In this document: one piece after another, positions 27,622 to 42,147 of the stretch
Layout of the letters: each line of letters begins with the position of its first letter
How positions within the stretch are numbered: position 1 is the first letter of the stretch
NCBI RefSeq assembly: GCF_022267325.1
Contig: NZ_JAIZBG010000002.1
Span: 1 to 64,000, forward strand
Length of the DNA: 64,000 nt
Direction of reading: 5' to 3'
Source of the DNA: Leptospira sanjuanensis
Lineage (GTDB): Bacteria > Spirochaetota > Leptospiria > Leptospirales > Leptospiraceae
Program-made: the position numbers and the translations under genes
Notes under the pieces: generated by a model
Told to the model about the DNA's origin: nothing
The model's database searches: none
The model's input: only the letters and a program-made list of their open reading frames with translations

Positions 27622-28487
27622 CTTTTATCCCAAACTCCTTTCCAATGAGCGAACTTATCTTCGGCATCTTCCCTTGTCAGAAACGCTTCGCCCGGTCTGA
27701 ATTTTTTTTCCGTTAAGAATTTTCTCCAGGATTGAAGCTCTTTTTCTTCGAATGGAAATTGATCGTATAAGAATCGAAAGAGCTCCGCCTCGGTGAATGC
27801 GGAAGTTTTTCTTCCCGATAGATTCGCAGACTTCTCCCGAATATAACCGGAAAGCAGACGTGCGAACTCCCGCGCGGGAATCGGATCTTTTTTAAGAAGT
27901 TCGTTCAACCGAATTTCGAAAACCTCCATCCTTTCGAGAGTCGGTTCGGCTTGAATGATGGCGTCTAACGGAGAATTTTTTCCGGAGTAGATTCGATACG
28001 CGTAAAATGCGAAGGCCGACAATAGAGCGGCCAGAATTAAAAAGACGATCAAACGCCCGAGATAGGAACCGGAAAACGCCAACGGAGGAATGATATCCGC
28101 CGGGCCCGTATCGTTATCGGCGATAGCCGATTCCACAAGAATCGTCTTTTTGGAAAATTCTTTCATCCCCGCCGCGGTCGTCCACGAAACCGGAATCGGA
28201 TATTCTCCCGTTACGTAATAGGCGAACTCTACGGTCAGTTTCGTTTCCTTTTTTTCGGAGAATAGAACCTCGAACCAAGGAATATCCGGCGCATTCTCGA
28301 GATAATGAAGCCCCGCTTCGGGGAAACGAACGTCTTTCACAGCTCCGGAAGTCCAATTTAGCTCGTATCGGATTTTCTGCGCGATCAGGGTTCGATCGGG
28401 AGAAAGGGACTCGACCGCCTCCGCGCTCGCGGCCCGGGAAAACATTAAAATCGAAGAATATACGAAAATTAGAATATATGATTTCAT
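27618..28487 (-). CDS. Single-pass membrane protein of the moxR-bat operon (unnamed)
   Basis: The 289-residue protein has a signal peptide ([19 protein letters not shown]), an extracytoplasmic beta-rich domain ([19 protein letters not shown]), a membrane segment near 145-165 ([25 protein letters not shown]) and a cytoplasmic helical domain with [13 protein letters not shown]. It occupies the position that DUF4381-like proteins hold in other moxR-bat clusters, and the layout fits, but similarity is weak by eye. It overlaps both neighbours by 4 bases. Confidence 0.7.
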   Translation of the reverse strand: MKSYILIFVYSSILMFSRAASAEAVESLSPDRTLIAQKIRYELNWTSGAVKDVRFPEAGLHYLENAPDIPWFEVLFSEKKETKLTVEFAYYVTGEYPIPVSWTTAAGMKEFSKKTILVESAIADNDTGPADIIPPLAFSGSYLGRLIVFLILAALLSAFAFYAYRIYSGKNSPLDAIIQAEPTLERMEVFEIRLNELLKKDPIPAREFARLLSGYIREKSANLSGRKTSAFTEAELFRFLYDQFPFEEKELQSWRKFLTEKKFRPGEAFLTREDAEDKFAHWKGVWDKR

Positions 28488-29314
28488 TTCGAAAAATACC
28501 GGATCAGATCCTTGGCTTGGAGTTCGTGTTCCGTCAAATCGAGCAAGGAACCTTGAAAAAAAGAACGCAATGATTTTAATTCGTATTCGGGCGAAAGGCT
28601 TCTGCCGAAAAAACCTCCGTTTCTCTCTTCCGGATCTCGCGTATAAAAAAAAGACAAAAGAGATTTCGGAGGATCGATTTCGACGGGATCTCGGAAACGA
28701 ACCGCGTGCAGCGAATAATACTTTTTCAAACTCGCGTATTTTTTCAGGGAACGGATTCCGATAAAGTCGCTTAACAAAAAAACTTCCGCGTGCCTATGAA
28801 CCCGGTTTTTCAAATATTGAAACGGCAACAGTGGATTCGATTGTCCGGATGCGGGCTCGCGAACGGAAATCTTCTTCAGAACGGGCAAAAGTTCGTCTCT
28901 GGATTTCAGAAAATCCGTTTCCCATTCCACCTTTTCGCAATAGAGAACGATTTTAACACGATTGCCTTTTTGAACATAGAGCAACGATAGGAGCGCAAGA
29001 ACTTGAAACGCGTTTTCCGCGCGGGAGAATTCTCCCGTTCCCCACTCCATCGATGCGGAAATATCGTAGAAAAGAATGGCTTGTCTTTCTTTTTCCTCGT
29101 AGAATTCCCGCACATACAATTCTCCGAAACGCGAAGTTACGTTCCAATCGATGAGGCGCGTGTCGTCTCCGAAGCTGTAAAGGCGAACGTCCTTGAAGTC
29201 GAGTCCCCTTCCCCGTTTTGAGCTTTCCGCGCTACCGGTCTTCTCCTTCAACGAGCGCGTTTTGCGTCCGAGTTCGAGACTCGAAAGGATGGATAAGAAT
29301 TCTTTACGGATCAT
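28484..29314 (-). CDS. DUF58 protein of the MoxR/Bat system
   Basis: The 276-residue protein has the DUF58 signature [32 protein letters not shown], followed by a VWA-like core with [12 protein letters not shown]. Members accompany MoxR ATPases and VWA proteins and probably act as adaptors between them. No membrane segment was seen. The start lies 27 bases behind moxR and the stop overlaps the following membrane gene. Confidence 0.85.
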   Translation of the reverse strand: MIRKEFLSILSSLELGRKTRSLKEKTGSAESSKRGRGLDFKDVRLYSFGDDTRLIDWNVTSRFGELYVREFYEEKERQAILFYDISASMEWGTGEFSRAENAFQVLALLSLLYVQKGNRVKIVLYCEKVEWETDFLKSRDELLPVLKKISVREPASGQSNPLLPFQYLKNRVHRHAEVFLLSDFIGIRSLKKYASLKKYYSLHAVRFRDPVEIDPPKSLLSFFYTRDPEERNGGFFGRSLSPEYELKSLRSFFQGSLLDLTEHELQAKDLIRYFSK

Positions 29315-29341
29315 AAGATCGATCGCCCGGAAAACGCGGCC

Positions 29342-30331
<990 letters not shown>

Positions 30332-30438
30332 ACGGTAAGAATTCGACAACCTGCGATCGGATTCAAGCATTCTTCGAAGTGCGCGAGGTGCGTCACCCGA
30401 TGTCGAATACAAAAATTTTTCGTTTTTCTTCTTGACTC

Positions 30439-30459
30439 TACTTACAACTTATGTAAGTA
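30439..30459. promoter_or_regulatory. Inverted repeat, candidate operator of the higBA locus
   Basis: TACTTAC (30439-30445) and GTAAGTA (30453-30459) are perfect 7-base inverted arms around AACTTAT. A -35-like TTGACT lies at 30432-30437, so the palindrome would overlap the promoter core ahead of the higB remnant. HigA antitoxins usually repress their own promoter at such sites; this assignment is inference. Confidence 0.5.
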
Positions 30460-30467
30460 CTCAAGGA

Positions 30468-30597
30468 TTGATCCAAAGTTTTAAAGACAAGGATACCGCA
30501 AAGGTCAATATAGTATTCGAACAACGATCAATGGCGTATTTGTTTTCGCTGGAGCGAGGAAGGAGCACATGACGTAGAAATCGTTGATTATCGTTGA
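30468..30597 (+). pseudogene. higB: higB toxin remnant with internal deletion and frameshift
   Basis: Reading from TTG 30468 gives (M)IQSFKDKDTAK, the standard start of RelE-type HigB toxins. The sequence then jumps to GQYSIR in another frame, and after one more frame change to NDQWRICFRWSEEGAHDVEIVDYR and TGA at 30595-30597, the standard HigB end. Roughly 45-50 central codons that should link these parts are absent. The toxin is therefore broken, while the antitoxin gene 28 bases downstream is intact. Confidence 0.8.
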
Positions 30598-30625
30598 AAA
30601 TACTCTACGTCATTACGATTGAAAG

Positions 30626-30961
30626 ATGAAAAAATGGACCAAAAACCCGCACCCGGGCGATATTCTGAGCGAGGAATTTCTCAAACCTTTGGGCTTAAGC
30701 GCATATCAACTTTATAAGGATACGGGCATTCCTCAATCTCGATTGAGCGAAATCATTCACGGTAAACGGAATATATCCGCAAACTATGCTCTTAAATTAG
30801 GAAAGTATTTCGATTTGCCTCCGCAATTTTGGTTAGGGCTTCAGAACGACTTCGACCTTATGGAAGAGGAAAGAAAAATTCAAAGTCAACTTTCCAAGAT
30901 CAAAAAATTCTCTCCGAAAAATCGGCCGGCCAAAAAAACGAAATCTCCGTCTGTCGTATAA
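30626..30961 (+). CDS. higA: HigA-type antitoxin, helix-turn-helix
   Basis: The 111-residue protein matches the HigA/VapI family: HPGDILSEEFLKPLGLSAYQLYKDTGIPQSRLSEIIHGKRNISANYALKLGKYF then PPQFWLGLQNDFDL. The helix-turn-helix spans about residues 23-60. HigA neutralises HigB and represses the locus. Here the partner toxin is deleted, so HigA is an orphan that may now act only as a regulator or guard against another HigB. The tail is lysine-rich. Confidence 0.9.
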   Translation: MKKWTKNPHPGDILSEEFLKPLGLSAYQLYKDTGIPQSRLSEIIHGKRNISANYALKLGKYFDLPPQFWLGLQNDFDLMEEERKIQSQLSKIKKFSPKNRPAKKTKSPSVV

Positions 30962-31009
30962 ACCAATGCGGCGCGGAGTTCAGGCCGCATCGTAGAAACT
31001 ACGACAACC

Positions 31010-31627
31010 TTACCGTTTTGCGTCCCAGTTTCCGGAGCTGTTGTTTCCGCGGTAGGTTCCGCTGATCGAACGGCCTTCCAGCACGCCGGAATACTTCTGT
31101 GAAAACGGGACATTGCTTCCGATCTCGGAACATTTTACTCCGGCGCAGGAACGGACGAATTGGATTTGATTTCCTTTCGTGAAAATACCGCTCAAAAACT
31201 CGGGCTTCCCCTTCCCCCAATTGGCGAACTTCAAAACTCCGACGAGTCTTCCGTTTTTGCCTCCGAAAAACTGAAGCGTTCCCTTATGAGGACCGACGGT
31301 AAGCTGAAACGTTCCTACGAACAATTTATCGTTCGCGGAAAGTTCCGACGACGCATCGGCCGTTTTTTCATCCGCTAAGAATTCAATCTTTTCGACCGTT
31401 TCCAAAGGAATTTCCTGATCGGGATCGGCGATCGTTAACGTCTTGGGATCGATCGAAACCAAAACGCCTTGCGTAAACCATCCGTTATACGACACTTTCG
31501 CGGTGCGGTTGATGTTTTGCCCGCAGCTTCTTAGAATAAAACCGAGAATAAAAAACAAAACGGCGGTGGGGAAAAAAATTGCGAGGTCGCGCTTCCAAAA
31601 AGAGCGGGAAGAAGTTTCTGAACTCAT
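31010..31627 (-). CDS. Membrane-anchored protein of unknown function
   Basis: The 205-residue protein has one N-terminal membrane segment ([18 protein letters not shown]) followed by a Cys and an external domain of about 170 residues. The domain is rich in beta strands ([46 protein letters not shown]) and ends [21 protein letters not shown], a pattern seen in proteins that bind small molecules or glycans. No family was recognised. It is convergent with higA. Confidence 0.65.
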   Translation of the reverse strand: MSSETSSRSFWKRDLAIFFPTAVLFFILGFILRSCGQNINRTAKVSYNGWFTQGVLVSIDPKTLTIADPDQEIPLETVEKIEFLADEKTADASSELSANDKLFVGTFQLTVGPHKGTLQFFGGKNGRLVGVLKFANWGKGKPEFLSGIFTKGNQIQFVRSCAGVKCSEIGSNVPFSQKYSGVLEGRSISGTYRGNNSSGNWDAKR

Positions 31628-31677
31628 ACGATATTATCGGAGAATTCCGGAAAGGATATACATAGGAAAACAAAAAA

Positions 31678-31703
31678 GCGGAAGCTTTTACGCTTCCGCT
31701 TTT
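31678..31703. terminator. Bidirectional intrinsic terminator
   Basis: GCGGAAGC (31678-31685) and GCTTCCGC (31692-31699) form a perfect 8-bp stem with a TTTTAC loop. Six A bases precede it and four T bases follow, so it has a U-tract in both directions. On the minus strand it would end the transcript of the MORN lipoprotein gene. Confidence 0.8.
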
Positions 31704-31756
31704 CGGATTTCAATTTTTTTGTCGAAACAAAGATATGCTTTAAAGCAGCAAACGAA

Positions 31757-31839
31757 TCATTTACAGCCTTGCAGAGCGCATAGGCAGCTCTGCATGAGTT
31801 ACTTTCAGAGTAAAAACTCGTTGTAAGCGATGCGCCTCT

Positions 31840-31856
<17 letters not shown>
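31757..31856. repeat. 17-bp direct repeat around an imperfect hairpin
   Basis: The same 17 bases occur at 31757-31773 and at 31840-31856. The second copy is the end of the MORN lipoprotein gene (codons for MQGCK and the stop). Between them GCGCAT (31776-31781) pairs with ATGCGC (31830-31835), and GAGTT with AACTC further in. The last five codons have thus been copied 83 bases downstream of the gene. Confidence 0.6.
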
Positions 31857-33159
<1,303 letters not shown>

Positions 33160-33256
33160 GATTATTCCTTTCAGTTTGAAAACTTCCCGCAAACGTTAAA
33201 GGGTAGAATCCAAAAGTCAAGAAATTCCGAAACCTTACGCAAGGGCTTCGTGAAAT

Positions 33257-34324
<1,068 letters not shown>

Positions 34325-34358
34325 GGGATTCTCCCTAAGAGATAAGTCGATAAAAGAA

Positions 34359-34380
34359 GAGCCGGCAAAGTCACCGGCTC
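34359..34380 (-). terminator. Intrinsic terminator behind the 34416-34799 gene
   Basis: GAGCCGG (34359-34365) pairs with CCGGCTC (34374-34380). On the minus strand the stem is followed by a T-rich run (TTCTTTTAT). It lies between the 34416 gene and the DUF1574 gene. Confidence 0.7.
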
Positions 34381-34415
34381 AGATTCTTTGAGAAGCGGGT
34401 AGCTGTCAAATGAAA

Positions 34416-34799
34416 TCAGGCAGTTACCATGTCTTTCTGAGAGAACTGTTTGCGTTTCTTTTGCAATTCCGCAAACCATTCCTCAGCGTGCTTATGATAA
34501 GCGACAAGACGTTTGACGTAGATTCTTCTTTCGGGAATCAAAACGCGTCTTGCTTCGTGAATGATTTCTTCCACGATCTTTACGTGAAAGGTAAAGTGAC
34601 TGGAAAAGAGATTGAAGTAATCTCTTTCGGAAGCTTCCCAAGGTCTGGAAGCGACGTCCGCAAAATACTGCTCTAACTGACCGATGTCCTGCTCGAAGTC
34701 CGATTCGTACGGAGAATTGACTACGGCGATGGTATCGGTGAGGTCTGTGAGCGTTTGAAAGTATGTCTCTAATTCGGGTAGTTCCACAGGTAAAATCAC
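34416..34799 (-). CDS. Small protein of unknown function
   Basis: The 127-residue soluble protein is acidic at the start (VELPELETYFQTLTDLTDTIAVV) and basic at the end (RRIYVKRLVAYHKHAEEWFAELQKKRKQFSQKD), and probably all helical. The middle has SHFTFHVKIVEEIIHEARRVLIPERR. Family unknown; it has its own terminator at 34359-34380. It lies 48 bases behind the SRPBCC gene on the same strand. Confidence 0.7.
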   Translation of the reverse strand: MILPVELPELETYFQTLTDLTDTIAVVNSPYESDFEQDIGQLEQYFADVASRPWEASERDYFNLFSSHFTFHVKIVEEIIHEARRVLIPERRIYVKRLVAYHKHAEEWFAELQKKRKQFSQKDMVTA

Positions 34800-34846
34800 C
34801 GTTCCTACAGGTTCCTTTTACCATCTTTTTTAGAGGCCTTACCCGT

Positions 34847-35269
34847 TCAAGATTTTTTTAGATAGTCTCTCAAATGTTTGCCTTCTTCTTCCCAGCCTTC
34901 GGAAGCGGCTTCGATCCAAACGTCGTATTTATCGCCTACGGGATAACCCGAATTGGTAACGACTAACTTGGAGGAATTCTCTCCTAAGGATTGGAATTCC
35001 AACTTCAACTCGATATTTCCCGCGGGATGATCCTGCCAAAGCAGTATCAATTCTTTTAAAGGAACGATCTTTTTATAAATACCGTTGGTCGTGAGATCGC
35101 CTTCCATTCCGAGTCTCCAAGTCCACGCAAAGTTCGCGCCTTCTTTCGGACGACCGGTCACCTTATCGGCAAGCCAATGGATCAATTCTTCGTTTACCGT
35201 AACCGCGTTCCAAACTCTCATCAGAGGATAGTCGAACTGAAATTCTTTGACAATGCTTCTCGTTTCCAT
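34847..35269 (-). CDS. SRPBCC/AHSA1-like ligand-binding protein
   Basis: The 140-residue protein matches the Aha1-C/AHSA1 branch of the START-like superfamily: IVKEFQFDYPLMRVWNAVTVNEELIHWLADKVTG, then WTWRLGMEGDLTTNGIYKKIVPLKELILLWQDH and SKLVVTNSGYPVGDKYDVWIEAASEGWEEEGKHLRDYL. These small helix-grip proteins bind hydrophobic ligands; the specific role is unknown. Ten bases separate it from the upstream short-chain dehydrogenase, so they are probably co-transcribed. Confidence 0.85.
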   Translation of the reverse strand: METRSIVKEFQFDYPLMRVWNAVTVNEELIHWLADKVTGRPKEGANFAWTWRLGMEGDLTTNGIYKKIVPLKELILLWQDHPAGNIELKLEFQSLGENSSKLVVTNSGYPVGDKYDVWIEAASEGWEEEGKHLRDYLKKS

Positions 35270-35278
35270 GCTTTCCTT

Positions 35279-36082
<804 letters not shown>

Positions 36083-36192
36083 TTCGGATCATTCTTCTTG
36101 CAAGAGGGGAGTATTCAAGAATTTTTTTATGTCGGAATGCACGCGTTTGTTCCGTTTTAAGCAGTTACAAACGCATGTCGATTTACGGAGAA

Positions 36193-37467
36193 TTAAACCG
36201 AATTCTTATCCGCGCTGATCTCGTCCTGGATCACACGCGCTTCCGCGCGGAACGCGATGTAAGACCAAACCCAAGTGATCAGAATCGTCACCTTGTTTTT
36301 AAAGCCGACTTGATAGAACAAATGCACGAACAACCACGCAAGCCAACCGAAAAACCCTTTCATCTTGATCGCACCGATCTGGGCGATGGCGTCCGTTCTT
36401 CCGATGGTCGCCATCGAACCCTTATCGACGTAACGAAATGGTTTGCGTTTTTTGTTTTTGAGATCGCCTTGTATGAGAGCCGCGACGTAACGGCCTTGTT
36501 GCATCGCAACCGGAGAAACTCCGGGCAACGGACGTTCGAGACCTTTCGAATAATTCGCGATATCCCCGATGACGAATACTTCGGGATGACCTTCGATGTT
36601 GCAGAACTCGTCGACCATCACCCTTCCTCCCCGATCCAAGGTTGCGCCTAACGTGGCGGCGATCGAATTCGCCTGAACCCCGGCGGCCCAGATAACCGTT
36701 TCCGTCGGAATCGTCTTTCCTTCCAGTTGAACCCCGTGTTCGTTGATGTCGACGACTCTGGTTCCGGTCAAAACCTCCACTCCCCTTCTTTCGAGACGGT
36801 GTTTTGCGAATTCGCCCAAAGCAGGGTCAAAGGTCATAAGAAGTCTCGGAGAAGCTTCGATCAAAGTGATCTTAGACAAAGCCGGGTCGATCATATGGAA
36901 TTCGTCCCGAATGATTTGGTGGGAAAGTTCCGCTATGGAACCCGCAAGTTCCACGCCGGTCGGGCCTCCCCCGATGATCACATAGTTTAACAGAGATTTT
37001 ACGACTTCCGGGTCCCCGGAAAGTTCCGCCTTTTCGAAGGAGATCAGAAGTTTGTGGCGAATCTTCAACGCGTCCTTGAGATTTTTCAGACCGATCGTGT
37101 GTTTTTCCCAATGATCGTTCCCGAAAAAACTGGATTTAGCTCCCGCCGACAATATTAGATAATCATAATTTGTGGAAGTGTTTTGATAATAGACCGTTTT
37201 TGTCGCCGTGTCGATTTTGGTCGCCTCGCCCAAAACCACCGTGACGTTCTCGCTTTCGCCCACGAGGGAACGCGTCGGAATCGCGATGTCGGCCGGGCTC
37301 AAAACCGCGGTCGCAACTTGATAGAGTAGGGGTTGAAAGAGATGGTGATTTTTTTTATCGATGACCGTGATGTCGAGATTTTCGTTTTGAGAGAGTTTTT
37401 TAACGGCCTGAAGACCGCCGAACCCCGCGCCGATGATGACTACTTTCTTTTTCCTGGATTCACTCAT
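36193..37467 (-). CDS. ndh: Type II NADH dehydrogenase
   Basis: The 424-residue flavoprotein has an FAD-binding start VVIIGAGFGGLQAVKKL, the quinone-site-like region FQPLLYQVATAVLSPADIAIPTR, a second Rossmann motif for NADH (YVIIGGGPTGVELAGSIAEL), and VFVIGDIANY for FAD. Two hydrophobic C-terminal stretches (FFGWLAWLFVHLFYQVG; VTILITWVWSYIAF) anchor it in the inner membrane. It passes electrons from NADH to quinone without pumping protons. It ends up in the same direction as the phosphatase and both SDRs, with short gaps. Confidence 0.92.
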   Translation of the reverse strand: MSESRKKKVVIIGAGFGGLQAVKKLSQNENLDITVIDKKNHHLFQPLLYQVATAVLSPADIAIPTRSLVGESENVTVVLGEATKIDTATKTVYYQNTSTNYDYLILSAGAKSSFFGNDHWEKHTIGLKNLKDALKIRHKLLISFEKAELSGDPEVVKSLLNYVIIGGGPTGVELAGSIAELSHQIIRDEFHMIDPALSKITLIEASPRLLMTFDPALGEFAKHRLERRGVEVLTGTRVVDINEHGVQLEGKTIPTETVIWAAGVQANSIAATLGATLDRGGRVMVDEFCNIEGHPEVFVIGDIANYSKGLERPLPGVSPVAMQQGRYVAALIQGDLKNKKRKPFRYVDKGSMATIGRTDAIAQIGAIKMKGFFGWLAWLFVHLFYQVGFKNKVTILITWVWSYIAFRAEARVIQDEISADKNSV

Positions 37468-37489
37468 GTGTGAGAATCTTCCTCCCGGA

Positions 37490-38772
<1,283 letters not shown>

Positions 38773-38783
38773 CTTAGTGTATG

Positions 38784-38813
38784 ATTATAACTTGCTTCAA
38801 ACACTAATTTCAA
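38784..38813 (-). promoter_or_regulatory. Putative sigma70 promoter, TTGAAA-N18-TATAAT
   Basis: On the minus strand TTGAAA (38808-38813) and TATAAT (38784-38789) are 18 bases apart. The predicted transcript starts near 38777, about 5 bases before the ATG at 38772, so this mRNA too would be nearly leaderless. Confidence 0.5.
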
Positions 38814-38921
38814 GAAAGAGCTCGTTTATTTAGTTTACCGAAAAAACCTTCGAACCAAAAGTTTGTAAAAGAAGCCTCTTCGATTCGGGAAGGCTCGTGC
38901 GAAAAAGAAGGCGGTAAGGTT

Positions 38922-39938
38922 ATGGACCTGAACCAGCAAGACGAAATTACCAGACTTCGCGGTTTGGTGGAACTCTACGAAAGAGTTTCAAAGCTCAGCG
39001 AAAGCGAACTTTTGGAAGCGGAGAAACATCTCGACGGTTCCGAAAACACGGCGGGTCTTGCGAGGCTCGAATTGATTCGGATGAGCGAACAGCTCAAGAG
39101 CATCCGCAATATCGGACCGGATCTGAAGACCAAGGTCATATCCCTGCTTCACGATCACGAATCCGGTTTGAAGGAATTCAAAACGAGAATCGCCGAACTT
39201 TCCGATAACAATCCCTTTTTTTATTCCGATTTTTTCAGAATCATATCCCACCTTGAAATTCAAGAGAACGACGCAAGAGAACTCTGGGAAGAAATCTACA
39301 ACCACGGAGAGAACATGAGTTCCTCTTTGGGGAGAAGCGTAAACTTCGTCGTATCGATGTTAGATTACATCTTCAGCAAAAAAAGAATCATCGAAAATCC
39401 GAAGATCGTGGAACTCTATTCCTTCGAAGAGATCATCCTCAATACGGTCATCGACGAAACGAGCGGAATTTACAATCGAAGATATTTCAACATAATTCTC
39501 AACAAAGAAATCAATCGAAGCGCGAGACACCAAAGGGATTTTTGCCTTTTGATCTTCGACGTGGACAACTTCAAAATCATCAACGATACGTACGGACACG
39601 GATTCGGAGACGATATTCTCAGATTGATCGCCGGAACGATGTTGTATTCGTTCCGTCAGGAAGACATTTGTTGCCGAATCGGCGGGGAAGAGTTCGCCGT
39701 GATCTTGCCCGAAACTCCGAAAGAGAACGCACTCGTTGCGGCCAATCGGTTTCGAAATTATCTCCTCGAAGCTTCGATGAGCCAGTACGGTTTGGCCGTG
39801 ACGGTTTCCGGAGGAATCTGCAGATTTTCGGAGGACGGAAAAGATACGAACGAATTGTTCAAGAACGCGGACGCCGCCCTTTACAAAGCGAAAAAAACCG
39901 GAAAGGACAAGTTCCTCGTTTTCTCCCCGGACTTATAA
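38922..39938 (+). CDS. Diguanylate cyclase with N-terminal helical region
   Basis: The 338-residue protein has about 165 N-terminal residues of predicted helix and then a GGDEF domain: DETSGIYNRRYF, LLIFDVDNFKIINDTYGH, and the active motif GGEEF at residues 254-258. RQED stands five residues before GGEEF, matching an inhibitory I-site (RxxD). It should make cyclic di-GMP from two GTP and be product-inhibited. No membrane segment was seen; the N-terminal input domain is unrecognised. Confidence 0.9.
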   Translation: MDLNQQDEITRLRGLVELYERVSKLSESELLEAEKHLDGSENTAGLARLELIRMSEQLKSIRNIGPDLKTKVISLLHDHESGLKEFKTRIAELSDNNPFFYSDFFRIISHLEIQENDARELWEEIYNHGENMSSSLGRSVNFVVSMLDYIFSKKRIIENPKIVELYSFEEIILNTVIDETSGIYNRRYFNIILNKEINRSARHQRDFCLLIFDVDNFKIINDTYGHGFGDDILRLIAGTMLYSFRQEDICCRIGGEEFAVILPETPKENALVAANRFRNYLLEASMSQYGLAVTVSGGICRFSEDGKDTNELFKNADAALYKAKKTGKDKFLVFSPDL

Positions 39939-40050
39939 AGTCGACGAGCCTAAAGTAGTCCAAGTGATATACGATTTTTTGCATATACCGCGCGATCGGT
40001 TTTCGACGGAGTCGGCCCAACGGCACAAATCGAACCGTCGATCCGTGCGT

Positions 40051-40446
40051 TTATTCTTCCGGAACCTTGTACTCGTATTCGCCCGAATATTCTTCCAGTT
40101 TGGAAATGAGGATCGCGTTCGTGTTCGCCAAACGATCGGCTAGAATTCTCACCATCTTGGCGGCGAAGTCCGGATTGTTGATTAGAAATTTCTCAAGTTG
40201 TTGTTTGCTTTCGATCACGGCGAGCTGACAATCCAAAATCGCTTTTGCGGTCGCAGTTCTCGGCATCGCGCGAAACAAAGCCATCTCGCCGAAAAAATCC
40301 CCTTTTTTCATCACCGCGAGACGCTGGACGATATTCTTCCTCGTAAAGAAAACCTCTACCTGACCGGAGAGAATCACATACATCGCGTTATTCGATTCCC
40401 CTTCCCGAAAGATGATGCCGCCGGCAGGGATCTGCACCTTATTCAT
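40051..40446 (-). CDS. Cyclic-nucleotide-binding (cNMP) domain protein
   Basis: The 131-residue protein is a single cNMP-binding domain: IPAGGIIFREGESNNAMYVILSGQVEVFF, then KKGDFFGEMALFRAMPRTATAKAILDCQLAVIESKQ. The GEMAL and PRTATA elements form the phosphate-binding cassette. There is no DNA-binding domain, so it is an adaptor or sensor that acts through another protein. Neighbours give no clear partner, although a cyclase for a different nucleotide lies just upstream. Confidence 0.85.
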   Translation of the reverse strand: MNKVQIPAGGIIFREGESNNAMYVILSGQVEVFFTRKNIVQRLAVMKKGDFFGEMALFRAMPRTATAKAILDCQLAVIESKQQLEKFLINNPDFAAKMVRILADRLANTNAILISKLEEYSGEYEYKVPEE

Positions 40447-40542
40447 TTTTTAAACCGACCTAAAATATTTGCTTCTTTACCGATAAATCGCATATTGACA
40501 GATGAATATTAATTCTACTCCCCCGGAAAAGTACACTCTTTT

Positions 40543-41736
40543 ATGACTTCGAATCTTTCACTTTTTATCGATCTCTTCGGGCTTTGTATTCTCTTTTTTA
40601 TCTGCATTCTATCGAACCGGCCTTCTCAAATTCTGCTTTCCGATCCTCCGAAAAACGGTTCCGGCGGAGGAAGAAGCGAGTCCGTGGACTTTATCCGCGG
40701 CCTTGCGATCACGGGAATCGTGTTCATCCACGTGAATTCGTATTATCAGTACTTTGCTCCCGATCGGAACGCGTCCGTTTTGACCTTGTTTCTTTCGAAC
40801 CTATCGAGATTCGGAGTTCCGGCCTTTATCCTTTCTTCCGGAATTTTTTTAAAACCCGCCAACTTTAGAGACTACTGGAAACCCAAGATCCTTTCATTGC
40901 TCGTTCCCTATTTTCTCGTAAGTCTTTTGGCCGCTTACATAAAACTCGGAACGTTTCCGGACATAAGAGAATACTTATACGGCATTCTTTTGGGAACCTG
41001 GTGCGCTCCGTATTACTTTGTCCCGCTTTTGATTTCCTTTTATCTGATCTTTCCGGCAATGAACGCGATCCGCGCAAAGTATAACTCGAAAAAAGCGGCC
41101 TTGATCCTCCTATTCGCGTCCCTCCTTTTGAACTTTGCGGCCAACCACGCGTTTCGTTTTTCCGAAAACCCCTGGCTAAAAACGATCGAGCCGATCCTGT
41201 TCGGCGGGTTTTTGTTTTTTTTCACCTTCGGCTTGTTAGCCGGAGAGTGGTTCAAAGCCCCCGGAGAATTTCTGAATTTTTCGCAGGAACCCGGTTCTCC
41301 CCTCCCCTACTCTCTGCGGAAACTTCTTTGGGTCGGAATTTCGATTTATCTGACTGTCGTCTTTCTCGCGGGAATTTTTTGGAAGTTCGATTCCTCCAAT
41401 CACCTGCTCTTTTATCCTTTGGCGATGTTCCTTTTTCTTTTCTTTTGGGCTGAAAACGTTCAGAAACGGAAGGGACATAAAACTTTGATTTCCGTTTTCT
41501 CCTTTGTCGGGAAGAATAGTATGGGAATCTTTTTGCTGCATCCGATCCTCATCCATCTGATGCACGCGTGGAGTCCGTTCGCTTGGGGGGAAGGTTTCTC
41601 TTGGGTCGCGATCGCAATCACCGGCTTTGCCAATGTCGCCTTACCTCTTGGAACTTGGCTGCTCGTAACGAAGTCGCTGGATCGGGTCGTAAGTTACGGA
41701 ATTTCCCGGAAAGCGGACGGAACTCCGGCCAATTAA
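40543..41736 (+). CDS. Acyltransferase 3 family membrane protein (OafA-like)
   Basis: The 397-residue protein has about ten hydrophobic segments. The acyltransferase-3 signature SVDFIRGLAITGIVFIHVNS carries the conserved Arg and His, and near the end GIFLLHPILIHLM is typical. The family O-acetylates or succinylates surface sugars, taking acyl groups across the inner membrane. No sugar-pathway genes adjoin it, so its target is unknown. Confidence 0.85.
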   Translation: MTSNLSLFIDLFGLCILFFICILSNRPSQILLSDPPKNGSGGGRSESVDFIRGLAITGIVFIHVNSYYQYFAPDRNASVLTLFLSNLSRFGVPAFILSSGIFLKPANFRDYWKPKILSLLVPYFLVSLLAAYIKLGTFPDIREYLYGILLGTWCAPYYFVPLLISFYLIFPAMNAIRAKYNSKKAALILLFASLLLNFAANHAFRFSENPWLKTIEPILFGGFLFFFTFGLLAGEWFKAPGEFLNFSQEPGSPLPYSLRKLLWVGISIYLTVVFLAGIFWKFDSSNHLLFYPLAMFLFLFFWAENVQKRKGHKTLISVFSFVGKNSMGIFLLHPILIHLMHAWSPFAWGEGFSWVAIAITGFANVALPLGTWLLVTKSLDRVVSYGISRKADGTPAN

Positions 41737-42147
41737 CGGGATTTCCCGGTTTCACAGGCATATCACTGACGGACTTCCTGAAAACATGACTTCTTAGTAA
41801 GCCTACAAACGATTTATATTCCGGCAATCGACGTAGAATTCTTCCGTCGTTTTAGCCTTGCCTCTTCGTTTTAAAGGACTTCGGATTCTATCAAAAGATT
41901 TTCGGAAGTTTCACAAGACTTCCGAATCTTAGAACGGATTTTAATGTCACTATCGAACCCGCATGCAAGATCATCCCGTAAAAAGATCGCAATCCTTGTT
42001 CCGACAAATCTTTTTTCAAAAAAATGTCGACTTTCGGATCCAAGAAAACGGGGAAGTTTGCAGAAGTCGCACTTAAAGCTAAAGAATCTCGAATGATACT
42101 ACGTTTGAAACACAGAAACTTCTACAAGACGAAAGAATCGGAACGGG
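41737..42147. other. 411-base noncoding gap with one hairpin
   Basis: I see no gene here. TCGGAAGT (41902-41909) and ACTTCCGA (41918-41925) form a perfect 8-bp stem, lengthened by AGAT/ATCT with a two-base bulge, but no T-run follows. It could be the end of the acyltransferase transcript. The region is otherwise plain. Confidence 0.5.

Noticed and set aside
41902..41925. Hairpin considered as a firm terminator
   Set aside because: No T-run follows on either strand, so it is only mentioned in the gap description.
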